A stretch of 64,000 nucleotides of DNA from Torymus aiolomorphi (taxonomy: Eukaryota > Arthropoda > Insecta > Hymenoptera > Torymidae): NCBI GenBank assembly GCA_036365515.1, contig CM070877.1, forward strand, positions 3,357,001 through 3,421,000, read 5' to 3'. This document shows, piece after piece, positions 1-10,867 of this stretch. A model generated the notes under the pieces. That model ran no database searches, had not been told where the DNA came from, and saw only the letters and a program-made list of their open reading frames with translations. Position numbers and translations under genes: made by a program. The number at the start of each line of letters is the position of its first letter. The first letter of the stretch is position 1.

Positions 1-1010
1 GATAGGATCGAGATATTTTAATCGGATGGGTAGCATTCGAAAGAGAATTAAAATACCTATATTTTCTAAAAAAAAATTTCCTGGCTATCACCGTTCTTTT
101 GTTATTAAAAAAACGTGTTTTTTTTAAGCTTATAACTTTCAAACTAAATGGTCATTTTTTTTTGAGATAAATCATGATAATGCAGAATATAAATAGCTGT
201 AACCTGTAAAAACTTGAATTCATTCCGTTGCTTATTTTTTGAGAAAAAAATTGAAAAATTAAAAAATTAGTTTTGTATGTCCAACGATTACGGGAGTAAA
301 ATTGACATAATTGCTTCAAAATGCCTTGTAGAGGTAGATTTTGTATTGCTATCGGTCAAGTTCTATGAACAAGACGATTTCATGGTAGTTCATAAATTTC
401 AGAGATATTTGAGGTTAAAATTTTTTTAACCTTTTTTTAAAATTGTAATTTCTCTAGAACGGCTTTATGTATCAGCTCCAAATTTATAGACAATTTTGTA
501 TGCGATATAGATAATATATGTCGTCGCGCGGTACGAAGAAAAGCCAATTTCTTAACTCGGACGAAGAAAAGCCAGTTTTGCGCGAAAAAAGCCGTAGTAT
601 GGGCTCATTTTTGTCTTTTTTCGGGCGATACTGGCTTTTCTTCGTCCGTGTTAAGAAATTGGCTTTTCTTCGTACCGCGCGACGACGTGTGCTAATTTTC
701 ATCAAGATCGAACGATTACTTTTTGAGATATTTGATATTGAAAATTTTCGTATTTTACAAAGTCAATTTCTTTGTCGCATGATAACTGGTGAATAAAAAT
801 TGGTTTAATCACGTTGAAATTTTTTGGAAATGTAGAGTTTGTATATTTATCGTATAAGTTTTTTAGGTAAAAGAATCGTCTATTTAAGGTTAAAATTTTT
901 TTATGTTTTTTTTTTTTCAAAATCGTGATCTTGAAAAATCACACTTAATGTATCAGCTTGAAATTTATAGACTATTTTGTATGCGATATTTATGGACTAT
1001 TTTGTTTGAA
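1..1010. repeat. Dispersed AT-rich repeat family R1
   Basis: This stretch matches 5440-5590, 20285-20525, 21470-21657 and 32150-33250. Shared phrases include ATGGGTAGCATTCGAAAG, GGTCCATAAATTTCAGAGAT, and a 3' part with TTTCTTTGTCGCATGATAAC. It has no sustained reading frame and no recognisable ends, and the window starts inside it. The two small ORFs over 484-796 come from the internal palindrome and are not genes. The class is unknown. Confidence 0.75.
521..686. repeat. Palindrome built from GAAGAAAAGCCA motifs
   Basis: The arms at 521-575 and 633-686 are near-perfect reverse complements. Each begins with TCGTCGCGCGGTACGAAG and holds two copies of GAAGAAAAGCCA. The same word is tandemly arrayed at 20522-20712. 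The sequence would form a hairpin with about 55-bp arms. Confidence 0.85.
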
Positions 1011-1256
1011 ATATTTTGTTGGAGATAAGTGCCTTGGAGAGGAGAGAAATGAATTCCACAAGCCCTCACTATATGAGTAAAAATATGGACGGCATGTATC
1101 AGCATGTACATAAGAACCGATTTGTTCCTTCGGTCTTCTCCCCCGCGGATTTTTGATTTTATGTTCATTAAAGCAATTTAACAAGTAAATAGATGTGAAA
1201 ATTTTAAGATTATATATTAAGCATACAAAATAATCGTAAAGCTTATCAATTTAAAA

Positions 1257-3146
1257 GACATAGGCTGATTTGTGCACATGAGAATTGTGCACCGATTTAT
1301 TGTGCAGAGAGAAAAGAAAAGTAAATTTTGTTCACAAAACGTTTTTACTTTTGCACAAAAAATTGTACACTTTCCGGAAAAAGATGAAATTCAGTAATGT
1401 GCACAAGATTGTTGTGCACAATAACATAAAATAATATTTCAACCAAAAAAAGTCTTGCACACTGTGCTTATTTATCGTGCACGTAATATAGAGCTGGGCG
1501 ATTGTGCACAAATAAATTCATTAAAAATATATCTAACCGATTGTGCACAAAGTCTAGTTCATACGAAGTCTTATAGCAGTGTTGCCAGATTGGGCAATAA
1601 GTAGCGAATTGAGATAGTTTAAAAGATGAGCTCGCGGGAAAAAATCGAGATGGCTATTTATAGCCAATTAGGCTTATACAAGACAGTAATGTTAATAGCC
1701 GATATGGCTATTGTCTAGCAAACAACATTAAATTTTAAATCAAATAAAAATTCCAAAACTCAAGTAGCCGGGAGACGCGGGTTCTACGCGTATACGGGAG
1801 CGCGTTAGACGTTTATACATGGCAGAATAATTATTTAAATCATTTATAACCCCAAGCAGGCGGGGGATGCGAGTTCCACGTGTATACGAAAGCGCGTCAT
1901 ACGTTTATACATGGCAATATAATTATGTAAATAATTCTTAACCCCAAGTAAGCGAGGGCTGCGAGTTCCACGCGTATACTAGAATAAGGCAGACGTGTAT
2001 ACATCGCAAAATAATTATTTAAATAATTCTTAACCCCAAGTAGGCGGGAAATGCAAATTCGACGCGTATACGGGAGCGCGTCAGACGTGCATACAAGGCC
2101 AAAAAATTATGTAAATAATTGTCAACCCCAATTAGGCGGGGGGTGCGAGTTCTACGAATATACGGAAGCTCGTCAGACGTGCATACAAGGCCAAATAATT
2201 ATGCAAATAATTATGACCCTAAGCATGCACGTCTGACGCGCTCCCGTATATGCGTGGAACTCGCATCTCCAGCCTACTTAGGGTTAACAATTATTTAAAT
2301 AATTATTTTGCCATGTATACACGTCTGCCTTATTCCAGTATACTCGTGGAACTCGCATCCCCCGCCTACGTGGAGTTAAGAATTATTTACATAATTATTT
2401 TGCCTTGTATGCACGTCTGACGCGCTCCCGTATACGCGTGGAACTCGCATATCCCGCCTACTTGGGGTTAACAATTATTTAAATAATTATTTTGCCATGT
2501 ATACACGTCTGCCTTATTCCAGTATACGCGAGGAACTCGCATCCCCCACCTACTTGGGGTTATTAATTATTTAAATAATTATTTTGCCATGTACAAACGT
2601 CTGACGCGCTCCCGTATACGCGTAAAACCCGCATCTCCCGGCTACTTGAGTTTTGGAATTTTTATTTGATTTAAAATTTAATGTTGTTGGCTAGACAATA
2701 GCCATATCGGCTATTAACAGAGCTCAGCTTTTAAACTAGCCCAATTTGCTACTTATTGCCCAATCTGGCAACACTGCTATAAGACTTCGTATGAACCTTC
2801 GTATCAACTAGACTTAGTGCACAATCGGCGAGCAATAGTTAAATAAATAAATTTTTGCACAATCGGTTAGATATATTTTTAATGAATTTATTTGTGCACA
2901 ATCGCCCAGCCCTATATTACGTGCACGATAAATAAGCACAGTGTGCAATACTTTTTTTGGTTGAAATATTATTTTATGTTATTGTGCACAACAATCTTGT
3001 GCACATTACTGAATTTCATCTTTTTCCGTAAAGTGTACAATTTTTTGTGCAAAAGTAAAAACGTTTTGTGAACAAAATTTTCTTTTCTTTTCTCTGTGCA
3101 CAATAAATCGGTGCACAATTCTCATGTGCACAAATCAGCCTATGTC
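1257..3146. mobile_element. 1.9-kb palindromic (foldback) DNA element, non-autonomous
   Basis: The left end GACATAGGCTGATTTGTGCA is repeated in inverse at the right end. The flanks carry an identical 8-bp duplication, ATTTAAAA (1249-1256 and 3147-3154). The whole element is nearly one inverted repeat centred near 2202. The outer arms of about 500 bp are rich in TTGTGCACAA words, and the inner arms are tandem repeats. It has no transposase ORF. An 8-bp duplication fits hAT-type or P-type elements, but the ends do not let me assign a superfamily. Confidence 0.88.
1760..2650. repeat. About 91-bp tandem units, mirrored about the element centre
   Basis: The units begin near 1763, 1854, 1943, 2035 and 2127 and repeat every 88-92 bp. 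They share CCCCAAGTAGGCGGGGGATG, a GCGTATACGGGAGCGCGTCA block and AATTATTTAAATAATT. From about 2220 the same units run in reverse complement. Amplified units in both arms resemble the structure of foldback elements. Confidence 0.85.
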
Positions 3147-3154
3147 ATTTAAAA

Positions 3155-3616
3155 TAGTCAAGACTTTTTTGTGGAAAAGTCATTCCCCTTCGTAGTAAAT
3201 AGTATTCTAAATGAGAAATTTAAATATCATTCATAATTTTTTCAATTTAAGTTAGGTATTGGTTTCGTACATCTTAGAATAATCTTCAATAAAAAAAAAA
3301 TTAGCACAGGGTTTTTTTTTTTAGAAAGATGATTATTAAATAGTAGTTTTCGTATCAAGGGTATAAAGTATAACTTTATGCCCTGGGTGGGTAAGTGGGA
3401 ATTGGTGGATATGATATATAGCAGTAGAAAAATCAAATACAGAAGGTAGATTTAGTGTTTCGAAAAGAAATTTTTTTTACTAATTGGATTTAGCGTAAAC
3501 AGTAAAAATTTGGTGTATTTTCCACATACTTATTTTGGGAGTAATCGTTCGGTATCTAATTGTGTGACGTTATTAGTAGGAAGAATCAAACTTAATTTTT
3601 TCTTTATGTTCAAAAT
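3155..3616. other. AT-rich intergenic spacer
   Basis: This lies between the foldback element and the 3' end of the serine-protease-homologue gene. It holds A/T homopolymers and no ORF, repeat or RNA gene that I can recognise. Confidence 0.6.
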
Positions 3617-3622
3617 TTTATT
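3617..3622 (-). terminator. Poly(A) signal AATAAA of the protease-homologue gene
   Basis: TTTATT on the plus strand reads AATAAA on the minus strand. It sits about 50 bases after the stop codon at 3672-3674, a usual distance. Cleavage would fall near 3590-3605. Confidence 0.55.
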
Positions 3623-3671
3623 TTTTTCACGTAAAACAAGTATTTCTTATACAAAATTAGGTTTATAAATT

Positions 3672-5237
3672 TTAGAATATGATTCCAGTTTTTTCTACTA
3701 TCCAATTATAGTATTTGTGCACCCTAGTGTACACTCCAGGAATTAGTGTCAAAGTACTATTACTACAAAAGGAAATGATTCCATGGAGTTTACCATAAAT
3801 AACACCAGGTCCACCAGCATCACCAGAGCCTAAACGAACGAATCGACTGCGAGCACAAAACATATTATGCGTTATGGGTTGTGGCCTGTAATATCTTTCA
3901 CAATTTTCTTGATTCGCTACAGAGATGTATGCAGCCTTTAAAACATGAGGATCGTTCTGATGATCCTAAAAATAGTTAATTAAATTAACTAAAGAAATTC
4001 TAGAGAAAAAGAAAACCTTTCTCTGTGGAGGATAAGAACTTACCTGTATCCTTCCAAAACCAGAAATCCGCATCAATTGATCTTCTCTGGGAATTTCGTG
4101 TGGCTTTGCAAGTTGTATATGACGTTGTTCATTATTAAATTCAATTGGCCTTTTAAGCTGGATGAAAAATATAATGAAAATATTCCTGTTAATCACAAGT
4201 TCTTAGTTCTCAACCAAAATTAAAATGTGTACTGAAATTTATTTAACAAGTTTCGAAGTTGTATAAAACTATTATTACACACATTGAAATACTAACATTG
4301 TCATGAATAGCGATATTATATGTATACTAAATCCTTTCTAAGTAATTCACAGGTAAAATAAACATATTTAATTACCTTGATTAAAGCAATGTCGTTGTCC
4401 TTGCTGAAGGCATCAAAATCCTCATGTTTTATAATTTCACTAACTCTGTGTACTTTACCTATATTGAAGCTGAGTTCACTGCCAGTTTGTACTAATATAT
4501 GCGATTTATTACTATTTTGCAATAAAGAGATTAATTTAATTTTTTGTTAGAAATTCTATGATATAAAAATAATACTTAATGTAATTATAAAAATTAAATG
4601 AAATCTTACTGGACACAGTGTGCAGCAGTTATAACCCAAGAAGCATCTATAATAGTTGCACCGCAGATGTTATTTAATCTGAACCAAAGCAAGCTAGCCT
4701 AAAAACAAATTTAAATACTTTCATCCTGAAAGCTATGGACTTAAAGATTTATATTGAAATTATTATGTTGATGTACAAGATATGAAGAGCTTTAATATTT
4801 TAAAAAACTTTTAAATTTCTATAAATTGTTGTGTATGAAATTTATTCAATACATAATGCGATAAAGCATGTACGTCTATTAATATCGTTTATGGACTATT
4901 TTATTCAACAATCTATTAATAAATAAATCTATTAATAAATCTATGAAACAATCTATTAATTTTTTAACCAGTTACATTAAAGAAATTGCTGCAAATGAAT
5001 GAATGTTACAAAATTTAGTTGACATTTATTTACGTGATATGGTAGATCTTCTATCCTAACGCGATTTCCTCCAATGATTTTCTCTTCATGTGTTCCATTG
5101 TTATCTATTAGAAATTAAAACATAATATGTAATTTAAAAATTTATTTTAATCCACAAAAATACGATTTAAAATCTCTTTTACCTACATAGAAGCCGCTCG
5201 CAAAAGCGACGCACAACAAAATACACAAGACCTTCAT
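3672..5237 (-). CDS. Secreted S1-family serine protease homologue, catalytic Ser replaced by Ala
   Basis: I assembled six exons with GT...AG introns: 5237-5183, 5104-5034, 4698-4610, 4511-4376, 4157-4044 and 3965-3672. The summed length is 759 nt, giving 252 residues in one frame. Residues 1-15 look like a signal peptide (MKVLCILLCVAFASG). A short propeptide ends in EEK before IIGG at residues 28-31, the usual activation site. TAAHC keeps the catalytic His (69) and NDIALIK keeps the Asp (112). The normal GDSGGP motif reads GDAGGP with Ala 205 (codon GCT). The Cys normally three residues before GDSG is Gly, and SWG is replaced by SFC. Length and layout match a simple chymotrypsin-like protein without a clip domain. 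I infer a non-proteolytic homologue; decoy, binding, immune or venom roles are all possible. No frame break is seen, so loss of activity does not look like simple decay. Confidence 0.88.
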
Positions 5238-5270
5238 GACTGCAATAAGTGAAAATAAAAAAAAAAGTCT

Positions 5271-5294
5271 TCCTTATATACACCGATCTTATCA
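5271..5294 (-). promoter_or_regulatory. TATA box and GATA site of the protease-homologue gene
   Basis: On the minus strand TATATAAGGA occupies 5280-5271, about 35-45 bases before the ATG at 5237, which implies a very short 5' leader. Directly upstream, TGATAAGATC (5294-5285) is a strong GATA-factor word. GATA sites next to TATA boxes are common in insect gut and fat-body genes, so expression there is a reasonable inference. Confidence 0.6.
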
Positions 5295-5439
5295 AATGAT
5301 CATTAATAGAATCATAAATTAAAATTAAAATAAAGACAACTGTTGGAGCCAACTATTTCTTTCGTACTATCATTACCTTGGTTATTTCGTGTTTGTTACG
5401 ATAAATGCTGTTGAAGGCCGCGCGCCATGATACACGTGT

Positions 5440-5590
5440 CACGATGTGAGTATTTTCGTATTTTACAAAGTCAATTTCTTTGTCACATGATAACAAGTGA
5501 AAAAAATTGGTTTAATCGTGTTGAAATTTTGTGAAAATGTAGTTTGTATATTTAACATATAAGTCCTTTAAGTAAAAGAATCGTCTATAT
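5440..5590. repeat. R1 repeat fragment
   Basis: This is a near-copy of 748-880, sharing TTTTACAAAGTCAATTTCTT and the following GTTGAAATTTTGTGAAAATG region. It ends at the CT microsatellite. Confidence 0.75.
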
Positions 5591-5595
5591 TTAAC

Positions 5596-5597
<2 letters not shown>

Positions 5598-5685
<88 letters not shown>

Positions 5686-5695
5686 CCTCTCTCTC
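5598..5695. repeat. (CT)n microsatellite, about 98 bp
   Basis: This is almost pure CT on the plus strand with TTTCTCCC interruptions near the end. A 62-codon Arg-Glu ORF on the other strand is an artefact of it. It abuts the left arm of the inverted repeat at 5694-7252. Confidence 0.97.
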
Positions 5696-7252
5696 AACAC
5701 CTCAAACTCAGTACCAAAAACTTTAATGAGAGCTTAAATATTTTTTTAAAACAATCAACACATTTATTAAAAGCGAATTTTTTAAGTACGTTCTAACAAC
5801 ACAATTTGTCTAGTCCTTTTAATTCTTCTAGTCTCATCTATTCAATAGCACTCTTTACAAATGGTAATAATTTTTTTCATGACTATAAAAATAATAATAT
5901 TGTTAATATAAAACTCTACGAAAGTATAAAATAAGGCAAGTATAGACGTTTTTTCTGTATAATCTATAAAATAATAATATTTATGATTTTTTAAAAGAAA
6001 TCAAATAAATATACCAGTGAAAAAGTCTTTCACTTCTTTGAGTCATTTTATGCTGAAAAAATTATATGTAAGTAAATACATTCAAATTGTTCATTGTACA
6101 CCAAACAAACGAAAGTTGTGAAATCAATTACCGATAGTCAAGTAATGCAAACAACTCTCCGAAACAACTGTATGACTGTTCTCAGAATGTATTCAAATTC
6201 GTGCATTCTTCTATACAAATTAAACACAAGAAAGTACTGAAATCAATTTCAGCAAACCGTCGGGCCCGCCAAGTATGTATGGGAGATTGGAGGACCACCC
6301 CTGGTAGAGCAGCTCTGTAGACTTTTATTGTGCTCCCAAGATGCGTAATATTATAGAAATTTCAAAATTGAGAAAGAATAATGAAAAATGGTGATGTGGT
6401 GGTAACTATGTAATTTTTTTATATAGGCTTTGACTTTTCGTAATTATCTGAAAAAATTCTTATGAATTTTAGAAATGAAACACGGGCGTAAAGTGCGTAG
6501 CTTCTATAAAGTTTTGTAGAAGTATTATGTGAGCTATTGCGCGTGTTAGGCGTTGAGTAGTACTTTATGCCCGCTGGCTGAATATTTTAAAGTTACAACG
6601 TGGGCGTAAAATGTAATTTTACACGCATGGTACTAAAAGTTCTATTATGTCAGTCAAGTTAACTTATGGGTACTTGACTACAATAAATTGATTTCAGTAC
6701 TTTCTTGAGTTTAATTTGTATAGAAGGATGAACAAATTTGAATAAATTTCTGAGAGCAGTCATACAGTTGTTTCCGAGAGTTGTTTGCATTACTTGACTA
6801 TAGATAATTGATTTCACAACTTTCGTTTGTTTGATTTCCAGTGAACAATTTGAATGTACTTACTTACATATAATTTGTTCAGCATACAATGACTCAAAGA
6901 AGTGAAAGACTTTTTGACTGGTATATTTATTTGATTTCTTTTAAAAAATCATAAATATTATTATTTTATAGATTATACCGAAAAAACGTCTATACTTGCC
7001 TTATTTTATACTTTCGTAGAAAGTTTTATATTAACAATATTATTATTTTTATTTTTATAGTCATGAAAAAAATTATTACCATTTGTAAAGAGTGCTTATT
7101 GAATAGATGAGACTCGAAGAATTAAAAGGACTAAACAAAGTGTGTTGTTAGAACGTACTTAAAAATTTCGCTTTTAATAAACGTGTTGATTGTTTTAAAA
7201 AAATATTTAAGCTCTCATTAAAGTTTTTGGTACTGAGTTTGAGATGTTGAGA
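5694..7252. repeat. Long inverted repeat with about 555-bp arms
   Basis: The left arm (5694-6249) matches the right arm (6686-7252) in reverse complement. Shared blocks include CTCAGTACCAAAAACTTTAA, CTTTACAAATGGTAATAATT and GCAAACAACTCTCCGAAACA with their complements. The loop (6250-6685) has GGGCGTAAA words and no ORF. The outer ends run into a CT tract on the left and a GA tract on the right, so they are mirror-symmetric too. No target duplication was found. Confidence 0.88.
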
Positions 7253-7345
7253 GAGAGAGAGAGCGAGGGGGGGGGAGGGAAGGAGAGAGAGAGAGATAGA
7301 GGGGCGGGAAAGAGAGGGACGGATAGAGGGAGGGAGAGAGAGACT
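7253..7345. repeat. Degenerate GA/GGGA tract
   Basis: This purine-rich run is the mirror image of the CT tract at 5598-5695 but far more degraded. It flanks the right arm of the inverted repeat. Confidence 0.85.
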
Positions 7346-7770
7346 AATACTTGCCTTAGTTTAAACTTTTGTAAAATGTTTTTTGAGATAGATTTGACAA
7401 ATTTTTAAGAGAAAATGATAATTACATAGTGTGATAAGGTTATGAGAGTTTATTATAGTATATTTTTAATATCATTATTAAATGGTAGTATTGTTATTCA
7501 CAAATGTTTTAAATTTGAATGTTTCTTCAAGAAGTTCGATAAAATGATTACATTAGTAAAATTTTTTGAAATAATATAATCAAACGTGTATTTTCTTAGG
7601 TATGATGATCTCAATCTTACTTGGTTATTTACGTAAACCTCAGATACTGAAAGCAATAAGATACTTAAAATTTTATCTAACACTTTATTATGCCATCCGT
7701 TCGCGTGCAATAGCTCTTATGTGCCGGGAGCCTTATGCTGCGCTGGCGCTGCGTCGGTTCTAAGTGTATT
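7346..7770. other. Spacer without recognised features
   Basis: AT-rich sequence with a small GC-richer patch near 7725-7760 (GCGCTGGCGCTGCGTCGG). The 70-codon ORF on the minus strand at 7498-7710 has no recognisable motif, and I do not call it. Confidence 0.5.
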
Positions 7771-7775
7771 ATTTA

Positions 7776-7929
7776 ATTAAACGTTTTTGCTTCCTCATAG
7801 AGGACTTTGTAACGGTGCAAAAAATTTTCGAAAAAAAAAAATGTTCAAAAAGATGTTTTAAGGCGATATATGTGTATATTAGTTGATTTTGATCATTTTT
7901 GTTTTCGTGGGTGTATGTGTGGTGTGTGT

Positions 7930-7962
<33 letters not shown>

Positions 7963-8100
7963 TGTATTTGAACTCTTCGTATCTCCGAAACGAATGGACC
8001 GATTTTCGTCGGGTAAAGCTTATTCTCTTTGTCTCACGTTTTTATTGATTTTCTTTTGTTTTATAACCAAAAAACGAATTTTGAATTTTCAGTTTTTTTG
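7776..8100. repeat. Repeat family R4 copy with embedded GT microsatellite
   Basis: It starts at TTTTTGCTTCCTCATAGAGG, a hairpin-like word, followed by GACTTTGTAA. About 120 bp later comes a GT/GC dinucleotide run (7911-7966), then TCTCCGAAACGAATGGACCG. The same order is found at 31822-32100 and, reversed, at 41690-42010. No protein is encoded. Confidence 0.7.
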
Positions 8101-8830
8101 ATTTTTTCATATCTTACAGTCATTATTACATAATATAATAAACTTTTCTTGAAAGGTATTTAAATTACCTATATTTTCCTTTTTAAAATTTGAAATATCT
8201 TCACTTTGTCATTTGTTATTAAGGAAAACTTTTTTATATTTCATAAATTAATTTCTCAAATAATATTTTATTTATCTACTTAAAATTTTAACCACTTATT
8301 AAACTTATAGAAGACTATATTTGGTTAAAATTTCAAGAGATGATCTTCATTTGTTTTTTAGAAAAGAATTATTTTAGAAAAAAGTTGCGCTTTCGTTGTC
8401 GCACGATAACTAGAGCAAAAATTATCCAATCATCCTGAAATTTGGCACAGATGTGGCTTTTATATACCTTCAGATCGAGTTCGTTGCCCAAAAAAATCGG
8501 TCCATTACGAAAAAAGATATTTGAGGTAAAAAATTTTTTAAAAAAATTTTCGAATCGCATTTTCTCAGAGATTACTTGATTTATCGACTTAAAATTTTAA
8601 CCACTTATTAAATTTATAGAAGACTATATTTGGTTAAAATTTCAGGAGATTATCTTCATTTGATTTTAGAAAAAAATTATTTTAGAAAAAATTTGCGTTT
8701 TCGTTGTCGCACGATAGCAAGAGCAAAAATTACCCAATCGTCCTGAAATTTGGCACAGATGTAGCTTTTATATATCTTCAGATCAATTTCGTTGCCAAAA
8801 AAATCGGTTCATTACAAGAAAAGATATAAC
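8100..8830. repeat. R2 repeat, two tandem units of about 309 bp
   Basis: The two units share TTAAAATTTTAACCACTTAT (starts near 8282 and 8591), CCTGAAATTTGGCACAGATG, and an ending close to AAATCGGTCCATTACGA. Inverted copies lie at 40170-40965. No ORF runs through them. Confidence 0.8.
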
Positions 8831-8895
8831 GCACAGTTTAAGCTGAATCCGGACCCATGACCCTCTACTAGTTAGTCTAACCGTACAAGATAAAG

Positions 8896-10690
8896 TATTA
8901 TTTATTTTATTTTATTTATTAAACCAGAACAAAATTACATAGAGTAAAGTCCTCAGAGATAGATATTAACTACCTGTACGAGGGCTGGTACATGAATACT
9001 TAAGACTATACTTATACACTAAAGCTTATATACTAAGTATTAAATATTTAAACCTTAAACATTTAATATTGTCAATAGAATTCTCAAAACTTAACGCAAG
9101 TAAAACAATATGTATACATTTGTTTATTATATATATTTTTTAGTTTATTTTTTAGTTCATGTTTCCTATTAACATTTTTGCAATAGAGCTTTTTTAAAAT
9201 TTTCAATCTCACTGCCAAAGTTTGTATCACTTAAATTAAAAGTTTGTTGATCCCTCTTGCGTATTTTTGGTAGGCGAACTGAGGGTGAGGTCTTGTTGTG
9301 AGTAGAATCTAGATCTTGTTGTTATCGATGTAAGTGAAGACGAACTTCTAAGCCTGGGTTTTGCCAGTATTAATTCAGTTCCGCCCACCTGAGTTTGTAA
9401 TGTAGTTGGTGATTTAATTAACTCTTGCGTCCGTTTCTTGAAGTTATCTACCTTACCGAGGTATCTCGGTAAGTCAGGTTTTATTATATATTCAGTAGTG
9501 TTCATAGCCTTGTTTACCTTAGCATTCAAAATTTTGCATTCTTGTCTGTCAGTGGTAACATGATCAGTATTATAGTCGTTTCCAAATGTCTTATTTGAGA
9601 AGTTACAGTTGACGCAGCACTGTTTCTCTGATGTGCACTTTTCTGTTAGATGCGTTCCCGCACATTTTGAACAGGTTGGGCTGTTCTTACACCTTTGGCC
9701 ATTATGACCCAATCTACCACACTTATAACATGGTTTCACATTTATTATATCGTAAACTTTGCAATTCTGATAACCAACGAATAATCTGTCTTTATTTTCT
9801 TTAATATGTTTGTGCATTTCACCCGTTATTTGCATGATGACCGTTACTTTACTGCTTTTGTCATTGCCAGCTACGTGTAATACGTTACCCTTTGTATCTA
9901 AATTTGAAAAATTTCTTTGGTTTATGTCATTTTCGATTGCTTTTATATCAGACTTGAATTCATTTTCGATGCCAGTTATTCTTATGACAGGCTTACTAAG
10001 CTGTTCTTCTTTGACCTTGTAGAGGTGGTTGAGCTTGGCGTCTAGTAATCTTTTTGCTGTATTGGCACTTTCCTCGTTCATGCATGTTATTGAAATTACA
10101 TCTTTACTTTTCATATCAATTTTTTTCGTTTGGATTGATTTTTCTTTAAGTAGATAGTGGAATACTTTTTCCTTTATCACCGATTTCTCTTCTTTGTCTT
10201 TTCTTGTCACTACAATTTTCGGCACTTTTTTGGATTGTGGTATGTGCATCTTTTTTGACATTATATCTGCATATGTTTCCTTGTATTTACTCGGTCGTTC
10301 TTTTTCTTTCGTTAGAATTTCGTTTAAAAGCAGATTTTTATGTTTCAATTCAGTATTTAGTTCCCTAAGCAGCTGGTTTTCTGTTATTAGTGCACTTACT
10401 TTATCACTGTCCTTGTCTTCGCATGTAGTCTCATCCAGCTCATCAACTTGCATTCTGTTTTCTTGAAGGAGGCCTTCATAGTTGATTTTAAGTTTACTGT
10501 ACTCTGATTCTATTTTCCTATAGTTTTTACTAAGATTCTCAATCGCTTTAGTTTTGGTTTACAGATCTTCTTGTAGTTTTAGTAACACAGCACGTGTGGG
10601 ATCTTGATTTGAGGTTATGTTCAAATCGTGTTCATCACAAACAACTAACACACTGTTTATGTATCTTACATTTTTTTTCTATTAAAGTCA
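8896..10690 (-). mobile_element. ORF1-only non-LTR retrotransposon copy
   Basis: Minus-strand order: an ORF1-like gag protein (about 10680 to 9236), a 3' untranslated region of about 300 bp, and a tail TCTGGTTTAATAAATAAAAT ending near 8896. The 3' junction TCTGGTTTAATAAATAAA is shared with the LINE fragment ending at 13761, whose body is the C-terminus of ORF2, so the two look related. Here no reverse transcriptase or endonuclease coding sequence lies between ORF1 and the tail. The element is therefore an internally deleted or ORF1-only derivative, comparable in design to mammalian half-LINEs. The 5' edge is uncertain. Confidence 0.7.
9236..10453 (-). CDS. LINE ORF1 / gag-like protein with CCHC zinc knuckles
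   Basis: The frame has 405 codons. The N-terminal quarter is charged and coiled-coil-like. The middle (KPVIRITGIENEF onward) resembles the RNA-binding region of insect LINE gag proteins. Two knuckles are clear: CYKCGRLGHNGQRC (CX2CX4HX4C) and CSKCAGTHLTEKC (CX2CX3HX4C). A third, less regular Cys/His cluster (CCVNC ... HVTTDRQEC) follows. The same frame continues upstream to about 10680 through one TAA at about 10561 and remains coiled-coil-like, so the annotated ATG is probably not the ancestral start. Just after the stop another frame reads on for about 25 codons, suggesting a late frameshift. The product would bind the element's RNA. This is a transposon gene, probably decayed. Confidence 0.75.
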   Translation of the reverse strand: MQVDELDETTCEDKDSDKVSALITENQLLRELNTELKHKNLLLNEILTKEKERPSKYKETYADIMSKKMHIPQSKKVPKIVVTRKDKEEKSVIKEKVFHYLLKEKSIQTKKIDMKSKDVISITCMNEESANTAKRLLDAKLNHLYKVKEEQLSKPVIRITGIENEFKSDIKAIENDINQRNFSNLDTKGNVLHVAGNDKSSKVTVIMQITGEMHKHIKENKDRLFVGYQNCKVYDIINVKPCYKCGRLGHNGQRCKNSPTCSKCAGTHLTEKCTSEKQCCVNCNFSNKTFGNDYNTDHVTTDRQECKILNAKVNKAMNTTEYIIKPDLPRYLGKVDNFKKRTQELIKSPTTLQTQVGGTELILAKPRLRSSSSLTSITTRSRFYSQQDLTLSSPTKNTQEGSTNF

Positions 10691-10866
10691 CTTTTATGAA
10701 AAACATTGCAACACCATATACATACTACCGTTTTAACCGCTTGCGTATTGTGACATCTATAGTATATATCGGGAGGGACTGCCTCCGGTGGCAGCCCACT
10801 ATCCTCCATCTTGGACTTTTGAATATTAGAATTAAATTTTAAATATTAGAAGTAAAAATTAAAGGG
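10691..10866. other. Spacer with a CCATCTTGG word
   Basis: No gene. A GC-richer patch (10769-10815) contains CCTCCATCTTGGA, which fits a YY1/Pho-type site and could mark a promoter, but nothing else supports one. Confidence 0.3.
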
Positions 10867-10867
10867 A

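Noticed and set aside
5512..5700. Arg-Glu repeat ORF on the minus strand
   Set aside because: It is the translation of the (CT)n microsatellite.
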